From assembly GCA_905182995.1 (NCBI GenBank), contig CAJJDP010000016.1:620001-684000 (forward strand): 64,000 bases of DNA, given 5' to 3'. This DNA is from Paramecium octaurelia. Taxonomy: Eukaryota > Ciliophora > Oligohymenophorea > Peniculida > Parameciidae. How positions within the stretch are numbered: position 1 is the first letter of the stretch; each line of letters starts with the position of its first letter. The notes beneath the pieces are model-generated. The model did no database searches and was not told the origin of the DNA. It was given only the letters and a program-made list of their open reading frames with translations. The position numbers were made by a program, and so were the translations under genes. Positions 24,842 through 36,380 of the stretch are shown here, one piece after another.

Positions 24842-26085
24842 ATGAGCATCACTTAACAGGAAGGCAACCCTTTATTGAAGGATTTGGAGAGAATTAGAAA
24901 AAAAACTAAGATTTCTAATAAAGTAATAAATGGTTAGCTTGATCAAATCATTACAGAAATTGAGGAAGCTAAAACAAACAATGACTTTTCTTAATTAAAA
25001 GATAAATTACAAGTATAATATTTATTAAGGAAGAATGAAAAACCATTGACAAAAATAAAATAAACAAATAATGACTGCTATGCATATATTTCGAAGTTAG
25101 GAAAAAACATGGATAAGGTTTACAAAAAAAATTTACAATATGGATAAGAACATGTTGAGTTGGATTAGAATGTTCTTACAGAAGTTAGAATTTAAAATTA
25201 TAACTTTAGTTAATAAAGACTCATCTACTTAGAGATGGCGAGTTTGAGGCTTATGAGACTTTAGTAAACGAATCAGGTTCAGTGGACTCTAATTTCCATC
25301 AATTTTTTACTGAAGCTCAGAGTATCGTGAAAGATTTAAAAGAAAAAAAATTAGATTCAGCTATTTAATGGGCAGAAAGTAGAGAAAAGAAATCTGTTAA
25401 TAATCTTCTTTATGAGTTATTGAAACAAAGAGTAATTTTAAGAGCTCTATATTTTAGGTGATATAATTAGTATAAACTGAAGGTATTAATGCAGCCATCA
25501 ATTTTATGAGAAATAGCACTTCATTTTAAGAATAAAGTTAAGGCAGATTATATGAAATATGCTTAATTACTTATTCATTATTGATATGGCCAAATGTTGA
25601 AAATACCAAATACTTCTATTTATATGATAATGAAAGAAACTGGCCCAGGGTTCTGAATCTATTTTTAGAAGTTGCAGCTAAATCTTAAAGTATAAACAAA
25701 CTTAATAATAGATATTTTAACTAAATCAGAAATTAGAACTGTATTTTCAGCTGGTTGCTTAGCCATGCCTAAATTAATTAAATATAACTAAATCACAAGA
25801 AGTAATAATTTAGAATAATTAATAGATAGATCTTCTGAAGTTCTTACGAATGACATCCCTATAGATATTGAAATTGGGAAAGAATATAAATATCATTCAT
25901 TCTTCGTATGCCCTGTTTCTAGAGAAGTGACAACTTCTGATAATCCTCCAGTACTATTAAAATGCGGACATGCCATTTCTAAATTATCTGCTCATAAAAT
26001 GATTGCAAACAAATAAAAATTTAAATGTCCAACTTGTCCAGTTGAAACCAAAGGAGTAGATTTACCTGAACTAATATTTATTTGA
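24842..26085 (+). CDS. RMND5: RMND5/GID2-like E3 ubiquitin ligase subunit of the GID/CTLH complex, 389 aa
   Basis: Three introns (25184-25209, a 26-nt one near 25433 and a 22-nt one near 25688) give 389 aa, close to the 391 aa of animal RMND5A. The CTLH/LisH region is visible as HLLRDGEFEAYETLVNES and the CRA region as KLDSAIQWAESREKKSVNN. The degenerate RING at the C-terminus has FVCPVSREVTTSDNPP, LLKCGHAISKLSAHKM and KFKCPTCPVE, as in RMND5 proteins. Together with MAEA it forms the catalytic core of the GID/CTLH E3 ligase that marks metabolic enzymes for degradation; this role is family knowledge. The identification is strong from domain order and length. Confidence 0.92.
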
Positions 26086-26152
26086 AACATGTCTAAACTA
26101 TGATTTTTATTTCTCACTTTTTAAAAGAATTAATATAATATAATAATTTCAA

Positions 26153-26903
26153 ATGGGTAAACCGTTAACAGCAGAGCTCATAGTTCAAAAAACAAAAAAC
26201 GATCAACTTTTCTAAATTAAAAACCTAAATTTATGGGGAAACGACATTGATGATTTAAAAGCATTGAGACAATTACCAAATTTGGAAGTGCTTTCATTAT
26301 CTGTGAATAAGATTTCAACTCTCAAAGATATAGGCTGTTGCCAAAAATTGCAAGAACTTTACCTTAGAAAAAATTGTGTTAGTGATATAAAAGAATTGAG
26401 ATATTTGGTTCATTTACCTAATTTAAGAGTTTTGTGGTTGTAAGGTACTCAATTCAAAAATTACCTTAGACAATCCTTGTGCAGATCATCCTAATTATAG
26501 AGAAATTGTAGTTAAGTACCTGCCAAACTTAGTTAAACTTGACAATACTACAATAACAAATGAAGATAGATAGAATGCTTAATCTGTCAATATTTTAGAG
26601 GATGATTTTGAAGAATAAACTTAGAATAGCAATATTTTAAATAGACCGAAATCAAGTCTAAAAGAATCTCCTAAAAAACAACCATTTATTTTCAACCAAC
26701 AAGAATAATAAAGGCCTATAACCCCTGATATCACTTCAAATTAATAGAATATTTAAAATAATAATAAGAACATAGAACGAAATGAAAATATACTATGTGC
26801 TGTTCTATCTTTAATTAAAGAGCTCGACGATAGTTCTTTGGAAGTTGTAAAGAAAGACATAGATAGAAAGTTACAGAAAAATAACCTTAAGCGAATTCTT
26901 TGA
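26153..26903 (+). CDS. CFAP410: CFAP410 (C21orf2)-like leucine-rich-repeat protein, 241 aa
   Basis: One 25-nt intron (26445-26469) yields 241 aa. The N-terminal half holds LRRs: LWGNDIDDLKALRQLPNLEV, LSLSVNKISTLKDIG, LYLRKNCVSDIKEL, then the LRR-cap segment DNPCADHPNYREIVVKYLPN and LVKLDNTTITNED. The middle is Gln/Asn-rich. The C-terminus ends in a short helical segment (ENILCAVLSLIKELDDSS), as in the oligomerising C-terminal helix of CFAP410. That protein sits at basal bodies and is required for ciliogenesis and NEK1 function in other organisms. A cilium role is expected in a ciliate but is inferred from the family. Confidence 0.85.
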
Positions 26904-26919
26904 ATTAATATAACAGAGC

Positions 26920-28698
26920 TCATTATTCATTCCTTTTTTTTGCTAAAACTACATCATTAACAATAAACTTACTTTTTAATTTAATTGCATTAAGTTATTG
27001 ATCCTCTTCTGAATCCTATTCATTTGGAGATTGTTTTTCTACTTAATTGTTCTCAACTTCTTTATCCTTCTTTTCAACATCATCAATTTTCTGTAGTTAT
27101 TAGGTTTTTAGTAATGCTTTCATTTGAGCTATGAAATCCTATTTACTCTATAAAGGCAATTACACTTTCGATTAGTCATCTATAGGTATAATATTTTGCT
27201 ACTAATCATCTTGGTTAGTTTGTTATGCCTAAAACTAAGACTCTTGAGATGCCAGTGAATTTTGGTGGATATTGTCATCTCTAATTTATTCGTTACCTTT
27301 TAAATGTTATTACTAGTTATTGTTGTTGTTTTTAGTGTGTTCAATTTCATTCTCAATCTCCATATTGGATTTAATCATACCTCTATCTAATTATTGATCT
27401 TATTCTTTTTTTGAATTTTGATCTACTGATGGTTTCTCTTAATCATTTTTTTAGATATCCTTATCTTTATTGTTTTCTTTTATATCCTTCCCATTTTCTT
27501 TTTCTTTCTCTCTTTCTTTATCTCTTTCTCTCTCCCTTTCTCTCTCTCTTTCTTTTTCCTTCTCCTTTTCCTTTTCTTTCTTTTTTTACTTTTTTGATAA
27601 TTTTTTATCATTAGATTTGCTTCTGGAACGACTTCTAATAAAATAGTAATTATATATTTACTTCTTTTTCTTTTTTTTATCCTCTTTTTTCTTTTCTTTT
27701 TCTTTTTCCTTATCCTTGTTTTTCTTCTTTTCAGATTTATTTTTTTTATCCTTGCTTTTTTTTTCCTTAGATTTACTTTTTTTTTTTATACTTTTTTTTT
27801 TTTTTTTATTAGGTGATGGCTCTTATTTATCTTTATTAGTTTACGTTTACTCTGATTGAATTTATTATTGAGGTTATTAAGGTTATTATTAGGATGGTTA
27901 AATAGAATTCTACTTTTTTGTTTCCAAAGGTCTTTCAATCTTTTCAAGCAAGCCATAGATTTCGCTATGTTAAATTACATAAGCTACTCTATTGGCTTTA
28001 GCTAAGATTCTTCTTGCTTGTCTAAAATCCATCTTTTCGAATTCATAAATATTATATATGGTGGCAGCTACTTACTCTATTTAAGCCAAAGTAGCTTCTA
28101 ACAAAATCCACCATGGTTAAGTGGGCATGGGATGATTACAGACCCTCAATGCTAAATACAATGCTCCTGCTGCAATAACTTAAGGTGGAAAATGTACGCA
28201 TAAATCAGTCATGTATGAATCGTTCAAGTAATACCAAGCCTTTTGAGCCACCTGCTTATCGACCTTAATAAAATGATAAAATGATTCTATGAACTTATGC
28301 GGATGATCTGAAACTCTAAATAATTCAAATCCCAGTTCCTTAAGAATTAGTTTTTCTTATTTAATTATGATGTCCCTAGACATAAATATTAATTTTACAA
28401 TGGAGCTTATTTTTATTTTTGAAACACAGAGCTAAATGCACCTGCTATATACCATGTTTTCAGTAAAGTTTCTTCAACCTTGCCTGCCAAATACAATGAA
28501 GCCATTGAAATTTCGCGGTAATCAAAATCCACGAAAGAATTCCTAAATATTTTGACATCATTGGTAATACTTCGCAAAAAATCTATGAAATATTACTAAG
28601 CTTGTAATGGCTGTTGTTAATGGTAATTTTAAGTGATTGCAGGCTTGGAAACAAATTTAAGCACCGTGCATCCTAAGAGCCTATTCATCCTCATAACT
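26920..28698 (-). CDS. CCNL: Cyclin L-like gene, 3' portion (5' end cut at the assembly join)
   Basis: Read on the minus strand this part enters at 28698 within the N-terminal region and ends at a TGA at 26920. It contains the second cyclin fold (QKAWYYLNDSYMTDLCVHFP, PQVIAAGALYLALRV, WILLEATLAQIEQV), then an RS-like SRSRSKS patch, a long Lys/Glu/Arg-rich tail and a polar C-terminus ending VVLAKKRNEQ. Cyclin L partners CDK11-type kinases and localises to splicing factor compartments through its RS-type tail; this is known from the family. The first exons are missing here because the sequence is interrupted at 28699. The intact N-terminus lies in the next entry, and the two overlap by about 1.36 kb. 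Confidence 0.8.
27338..28698. repeat. Copy 1 of a 1.36-kb near-identical direct duplication
   Basis: This segment repeats at 28700-30061 with an offset of 1362-1363 bp. Differences that I can see are confined to a few positions in the T-rich low-complexity tract near 27690-27800. The copy ends exactly at the N at 28699. Confidence 0.95.
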
Positions 28699-28699
28699 N
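28699..28699. other. Single undetermined base marking a probable contig join
   Basis: The only N I noticed lies between the end of copy 1 and the start of copy 2 of the duplication. This is the pattern left when two overlapping contigs are placed side by side without merging. Confidence 0.85.
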
Positions 28700-30061
28700 T
28701 GTTCAATTTCATTCTCAATCTCCATATTGGATTTAATCATACCTCTATCTAATTATTGATCTTATTCTTTTTTTGAATTTTGATCTACTGATGGTTTCTC
28801 TTAATCATTTTTTTAGATATCCTTATCTTTATTGTTTTCTTTTATATCCTTCCCATTTTCTTTTTCTTTCTCTCTTTCTTTATCTCTTTCTCTCTCCCTT
28901 TCTCTCTCTCTTTCTTTTTCCTTCTCCTTTTCCTTTTCTTTCTTTTTTTACTTTTTTGATAATTTTTTATCATTAGATTTGCTTCTGGAACGACTTCTAA
29001 TAAAATAGTAATTATATATTTACTTCTTTTTCTTTTTTTTATCCTCTTTTTTCTTTTCTTTTTCTTTTTCCTTTTCCTTGTTTTTCTTCTTTTCAGATTT
29101 TTTTTTTTTTATCCTTGCTTTTTTTTTCCTTAGATTTACTTTTTTTTTTTATACTTTTTTTTTCTTTATTATTAGGTGATGGCTCTTATTTATCTTTATT
29201 AGTTTACGTTTACTCTGATTGAATTTATTATTGAGGTTATTAAGGTTATTATTAGGATGGTTAAATAGAATTCTACTTTTTTGTTTCCAAAGGTCTTTCA
29301 ATCTTTTCAAGCAAGCCATAGATTTCGCTATGTTAAATTACATAAGCTACTCTATTGGCTTTAGCTAAGATTCTTCTTGCTTGTCTAAAATCCATCTTTT
29401 CGAATTCATAAATATTATATATGGTGGCAGCTACTTACTCTATTTAAGCCAAAGTAGCTTCTAACAAAATCCACCATGGTTAAGTGGGCATGGGATGATT
29501 ACAGACCCTCAATGCTAAATACAATGCTCCTGCTGCAATAACTTAAGGTGGAAAATGTACGCATAAATCAGTCATGTATGAATCGTTCAAGTAATACCAA
29601 GCCTTTTGAGCCACCTGCTTATCGACCTTAATAAAATGATAAAATGATTCTATGAACTTATGCGGATGATCTGAAACTCTAAATAATTCAAATCCCAGTT
29701 CCTTAAGAATTAGTTTTTCTTATTTAATTATGATGTCCCTAGACATAAATATTAATTTTACAATGGAGCTTATTTTTATTTTTGAAACACAGAGCTAAAT
29801 GCACCTGCTATATACCATGTTTTCAGTAAAGTTTCTTCAACCTTGCCTGCCAAATACAATGAAGCCATTGAAATTTCGCGGTAATCAAAATCCACGAAAG
29901 AATTCCTAAATATTTTGACATCATTGGTAATACTTCGCAAAAAATCTATGAAATATTACTAAGCTTGTAATGGCTGTTGTTAATGGTAATTTTAAGTGAT
30001 TGCAGGCTTGGAAACAAATTTAAGCACCGTGCATCCTAAGAGCCTATTCATCCTCATAACT
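28700..30061. repeat. Copy 2 of the 1.36-kb near-identical direct duplication
   Basis: This segment matches 27338-28698. It begins at the base after the N and continues beyond the repeat into unique sequence carrying the start of the cyclin gene. Confidence 0.95.
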
Positions 30062-30277
30062 CAAGCCATCTGCTTAAGTCGGAGTCTGAATGTCCATTGG
30101 TATGTAAATGTTTTCATGTCCTTCTGGGGTGATTGTTTCAAGTGATAAATCAGAGCTATGTAAAAATCTTTCTTTTAAACGATGAAATAAATATTTTTTT
30201 TCATACTACTCTTTTGTAAGGCCCGCATTTTGCTCTATGCTCAAAATCTTTTGACGATCATGACTCTTTAAAGACAT
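28700..30277 (-). CDS. CCNL: Cyclin L-like gene, 5' portion (3' end cut at the assembly join)
   Basis: The start codon at 30277 opens MSLKSHDRQKILSIEQNAG. The first cyclin fold follows: SYEDEQALRMHGAQICFQAC, TAITSLVIFHRFFAK, a 28-nt intron, then SFVDFDYREISMASLYLAGK and VEETLLKTW. The second fold and the Lys/Glu/Arg-rich tail follow, and the frame is cut at 28700 within the polar tail. If the duplicated segment is collapsed onto the previous entry, one complete cyclin gene of roughly 2 kb results, which is what I believe exists in the organism. The motif DSYMTDLCVHFPPQ compares well with the cyclin L DSLRTDVFVRF segment. Confidence 0.85.
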
Positions 30278-30411
30278 TAATTTTCTTTATTTAATAAATT
30301 ATTATTAAACTATATATTTCAAATACTTTTTTCATTAGATATATATATTTTAAACAAAAATCCCTTATTTATTGCTCAACTAATAATTAAGTAAATTATA
30401 TATAGAATAGA

Positions 30412-31640
<1,229 letters not shown>

Positions 31641-32716
31641 AATCAAAATATTAACGGTATTATTAATAATAAAATAAAAGGAAATAGATTTAAAAGAACC
31701 ATTAAACAAAAAACCAGCTATCTCACATGATTAAAATAAAAGAATTTTTCTTTCATTCATATCTGAACCCTTAATGTGAAAATTAAATAAAAGTTCTTTT
31801 CTATATAGTAGTAATTCTTGCATAATAAAAAATTGACTGCTTGGAAACATCTTCAAATTTATACTATCATTTAAGAATTATTTGTCTTTAAAATGGTTGT
31901 TTATTTTGTAATGATAGAAAAGAAGTAATTTTAACTTGATTAAATTTTTAGAAATTTCGAAATGTTTTACTTAGATGTAAGGAGTAAAACAATCTAACTT
32001 ACTTGGTTCTATTAAAGGTATTTTGTTTATACAAGTAATATGATGCTTTTTGATATTCCAAATTTATAAGAAATATCTAAATATTGTTAATATAACTTTG
32101 ATATTAATACTTTCGTATCTACATAAAGTATTTAAATGAAATTAGAAAGATTTATTTTATAGATTCTACATTAAAATCTTACTAATGGATAGTGTTTTAA
32201 TTGAAAAACTATGATTCTATCTTAAAATTTAAGTTAATCAATCTTTAAATAGAATTAAGAAAAATTAGATCAGTTTATACTCCACTCCATTAATTAATAT
32301 TTAGAAGGAATGTATTTATTTAAATACTTATTTATTTTTCAATGCAATAAATTATTAATGATTATATCATATACATTTGTTAAAAGATTATTTAATTCAC
32401 ATTATTATAGAACATATTCATATTAAATTGGTAATTCTTCTATTATAAATAATAAAATATCGCAAAATACTTTAATAAAAAACCACAACAATAATATACA
32501 ATAGTGAACTGAAATGATTTTGATAACGAAGTTTTAGTACAAAAATGATATTGTTTGGAAAAATAAAAATTGACGAGCTTAAAAATTATAAAATTTAAAC
32601 AATTTAAATTAATTAAGATTAAGTATTAATTGCATAATGAGTAATTTATTGATGAGTATAAACTGGTATTTCTGAGATTTAATTTTTATTTAATTGCAAA
32701 TAAATTTTATTTAATC
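31641..32716. other. Gene-free 1.1-kb interval
   Basis: This is one of the larger gaps between genes. It is very AT-rich, all frames are interrupted by TGA, and I recognise no tRNA, snRNA or repeat. It separates the divergent MAP kinase and EF-hand genes, so it holds both promoters. Confidence 0.45.
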
Positions 32717-34461
32717 ATGTACCTTTCAGCAAGAACACAAGGAAGATTAGCAAACTTAATCATCACAATCGCAGAAGGTGAAAAGAAAACAGAGATGGTC
32801 CGTTAGGTGTTAGCAGAACAAAAGATGTTTGAGCCATATACTGCCTTTAGAAGATTAGATCAATTGAGAACAGGAGAATTAACTGTTTCTGATATAGTTG
32901 AGTTCTTGTCGGATAATAAAATATATCCTACTAAGGCTCAATCTGATTATCTATTTAGAAGACTCGATCTCAACAGAGATGGAAGAATCACTTATCCTGA
33001 GTATGATATTTTTGTAATCTGATTAGCTTCGTCAAAGCAGTTTTGCCAAAGGAGGACTCTAGATTAAGACAAATTGCGACACTTAGGGATAGTTATTATA
33101 TTGAAGTTAACATGTTATTACCAACAGAAATAGAATGGGGACTTTCTAGAGTATTCTAATAAGAAATTTAAAACTTTAAGTATTATAATAATTTGAAAAT
33201 ATAGTTCAATAACTGCTGCCTAAGAAATATTAACAGCAAGTGCTGATTTCACATCCTTGGATGCTTTTAGATGTATCGATTAAGTATTTTTGGGATACAT
33301 CACAATTGATACGTAATAAGTTATCATTTAAGTTTTAGTTTATAAGATTTTTTAAGATAAAATGGTGCCAAATTGTCATTTGATGAACTGACAGCCTTCT
33401 TTAGAGTTGTTGATTCAGACGAAGATGGAAGAATAACTTATTCTGAATTATTGGAGGCTTTAACTTTTGTTCCAGATTTCTTCCAACAAGAGAGATAAAT
33501 AGCTAATGAATTAAGAAGAAGTAGAGAGAGAATCATTCAAATTGAAAGAGAAAGAGAAGTCTTAGAAGATTTGAAGAAGAGTAGAGAAAGAGTAGATGAG
33601 CTTAGAAGAAGCAGAGAAAGATTGGAACAAATGTAGGATTTGAAAAGAAGTAGAGAAAGAATTGAATAACTTGATGAATTAAGAAGAAGTAGAGAAAGAT
33701 TGGAAGATCTTAGAAAAAGCAGGGAAAGATTAGAGGACTTGAAAAAGAGTCGGGAAAGATTAAACTAGTTAGAGGAACTAAAAAAAAGTAGATAGAGAGT
33801 GGAAGAACTAGAAGAATTAAAGAAAAGTCGAGAAAGATAAGCTTAAATTGATGAATTAAAGAAAAGCAGAGAGAGACTTGAGGATTTAAGGAAGAGTAGA
33901 GAAAGATTGGAACAATTAGAATAGGAAAGAAAGAATTAAGAGAAGATTGAAGAACTCAGAAAATCAAGAAGCAGGATTGAAGAATTGTAAAACTAGAGAA
34001 AGAAAATTGAAGAATTAAGAACAAGTCAGGAGAGATTGGAATAATTAAAGAGATAAAAGGAAGAAATTGAAATAAAGAGGAGCCAAGAGAGATTAGAAGA
34101 TTTAAGGAAAAGTAGAGAAAGATTAGAATAAATTGAGGCTTTGAGATAAAGTAGAGAACAGCAAAGAGCTTTGGAAGAATTGAGATAAAGCAGGGAGAGA
34201 GTTGAACAGTTAAGAAAATCTTAATTGAGAATTGAATAATTAGAAAATGAAAGATAAGTGCTTGAAAGAAGTAGATAATTAGAGAGAGTAGAAAGAGAAT
34301 TAGAATATGAACGACAAAGAAGCAAGGAGAGATTAGAGAGATTAGAGTTGGAAGCTGAGTTGGAAAGAAGAGCTAGAGATAGAGCACTTGAGTATGATTT
34401 AGCTACATAAAGTAACTTTGTTTAAAGCAGAATATATGATACTCCTAAAAGATACAAATGA
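32717..34461 (+). CDS. EF-hand protein with long SRERLE-repeat coiled coil, 555 aa
   Basis: Three introns (33001-33026, 33180-33204, 33313-33338) give exactly 555 aa. The N-terminal 230 residues contain two good calcium-binding EF-hand loops, DLNRDGRITYPD near residue 90 and DSDEDGRITYSE near residue 210, with degenerate EF-like helices around them. From about residue 240 to 530 the protein is one coiled coil built from near-identical units such as ELRRSRERLEDLRK with 10-14 residue spacing. It ends QSRIYDTPKRYK. The combination suggests a calcium-responsive filament or cortical cytoskeleton protein; this function is inferred. It converges on the COQ10-like gene with 31 bp between stops. Confidence 0.85.
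33508..34390 (+). repeat. Degenerate tandem repeat encoding (E/D)L(R/K)(R/K)SRERLE units
   Basis: Roughly two dozen copies of a 30-42 bp unit encode SRERLE, with AGTAGAGAAAGA-like cores. Unit spacing alternates between about 10 and 13 codons, so the coil is not a simple heptad array. Confidence 0.85.
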
Positions 34462-34492
34462 TTTAAAATATCAATTTAATATAATTTTTGGA

Positions 34493-35209
34493 TCAAATTT
34501 TAAACTATTATAAGAGCAAGTACTCTTTTATAAATTCAACACATTTCTAGTCTGCTTAATTTTGATCTTAGTATAGGTTTTGCATTTATTTAATCAAATT
34601 CATTATTTCTTAATTTCTTAAAACTAGATTTAATTATTATTCATCAATTAGCTTTTTTGATATTAATCTATTTAAAGGGTCTTAGTTTGCTATTTTCTCA
34701 GAATCTACCATAGTACTATTCCCTTCTTTGTTATCTGAATGAGAATAATTCTTTTATTGTGCTTAAAATATTTTATATGCTCTCTGCTCAAAAGCATTGC
34801 TTGTTGAATTTACAATGTCTTTCAAGAATAGGGATGAAGCATGCTGAAACAGAGGGTTTTAGAATAAAAATTCAATGCTATAATTTGCTTAACATTATTT
34901 TTCATCTCCTTTTAATTCCCAAATACTTTTTAGCATTTTAAATACAGCATTATTTTCTGATATCGAAGTAATAGTGTAGAATTACGGATGTTACTAGATA
35001 AAAACTTTTGAAATATAAGAGGATTTAAATAGTTTATAGTCAACTTCTAATTCTCCTTCGAAATAATTAGATTTATGATTGAAAGTCTTACTTTAAGAAC
35101 ATCCAGGTAAAAATTGATAATAAGCATCTACATTCTTAACAATTTCAAACATAAATTTTGTTGGCACTTTTATAAATGTTGTTTATTGATGTTTTATCAA
35201 ATTTAGCAT
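34493..35209 (-). CDS. COQ10: COQ10-like coenzyme Q-binding START-domain protein, 238 aa
   Basis: This intronless frame starts MLNLIKHQQTTFIKVPTKFM. The segment VPTKFMFEIVKNVDAYYQFL followed by PGCSQSKTF and GELEVDYKLFKSSYISKVF matches the COQ10/polyketide-cyclase fold, where the family has V..VDSY.EFVPWC and ELEVGF. A later NPLFQHASSLFLKDIVNSTS corresponds to the C-terminal helix of the domain. COQ10 proteins bind coenzyme Q in mitochondria and support respiration. A roughly 90-residue helical, Gln-rich C-terminal extension is unusual for the family. The short basic N-terminus could serve for mitochondrial import, but this is uncertain. Confidence 0.85.
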
Positions 35210-36380
35210 AAACAAAATTTAATAATTTAATCAATTAATTTGAAATGCATTTATCTTGATCATGAAACTATCCATATTCATCTATTCAATTTTAATCTAA
35301 TCCCCATTTTAATTTAAGTTCCAATAAATTATTTATCACCTAAAAGGTTCAATATAATAAATATCAACTTCAATGACCTTTTTAACAAAATACCAAATTA
35401 ATATTGTTACGAAAATAACATGCAGTTGTCTGGAATATAGACTGCAATCATAAAAATAAGTAATAGATTTGTACATATTGAACTTTTTAATAATAAAAGA
35501 ACGTGCTTCATTATGATTCGTCGATTTATTTTGTTTCGAGTTATCAATAACCCCTTCTCTAAAAGGAAAATCAGTTTGATGGAAGAAAATAATTGCGATT
35601 TTAAAAATACTTATACTAATAATTAGTTGCTTTTAATAAAATTTCACTTACTAGAGAAGATAATTAATTTATAATTTACACAACTAATAAAATAAGCATA
35701 AAACTATAAAAAAAAGTTGCATGATAGTAGTCAGAGAACAGAGATGAAATAAATTTTACCTACTGATAATGCTTATGAAAACTTTTATTTTAAAGATATA
35801 ATATAATGAATTATGCTTTAGGTTGCTAAATTGAAGTAACTATTAATTTCATTAATATCAAGCAATTCTCAATCTTATAGAGAATTCAACTGACACACTA
35901 AAGCCAAAAATTTATAATTTACTTTTCTAAAACTACTTATTAAGTATGTATATGATAATTCATATTTCTTTTGGGAGATAATCTATATATAAGAACCTTA
36001 CTTATTGAAAATTATTTTTGGAAAGTTTCTTTTGCCAAGTTTCATTGATATTGGTAAAGATATAGTTTTCTGAAATTTTCCTAATTCTTCAAGTTAAACT
36101 CAAGATAAATTTTAACTGAAATTTATTCTGGAAGTTATAAAGTTTAATATTCTAATTTTATCAGTAATTTATTTATAATTAATTACAGAAGCATAAAAAA
36201 TAATTGCGATTCAAATTTTAATTTGAAAATCAGATAAATGTTCTTTTTAAATAATATTACAACATAAGATATTCTTTTGATTTATTTCTAAGACATATTT
36301 GAATGTCATTTGGAGTTTTCTAATTAAATAACAATATCCGAAATTGTTATTCTTTAAAAAAATAAATTTAAATTTTGAAT
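35210..36380. other. Gene-poor 1.2-kb interval with one weak minus-strand frame
   Basis: This region is mostly AT-rich non-coding sequence between divergent genes. On the minus strand around 35320-35470 a hydrophobic stretch reads HVIFVTILIWYFVKKVIEVD. It could be a tiny membrane-protein exon, but I found no consistent start, splice or stop. No RNA gene was recognised. Confidence 0.4.

Noticed and set aside
27411..28976. Two identical 67-aa Phe/Leu-rich plus-strand ORFs that look like hydrophobic peptides
   Set aside because: They are the antisense of the Lys/Glu/Arg-rich cyclin L tail and appear twice only because of the 1.36-kb duplication.
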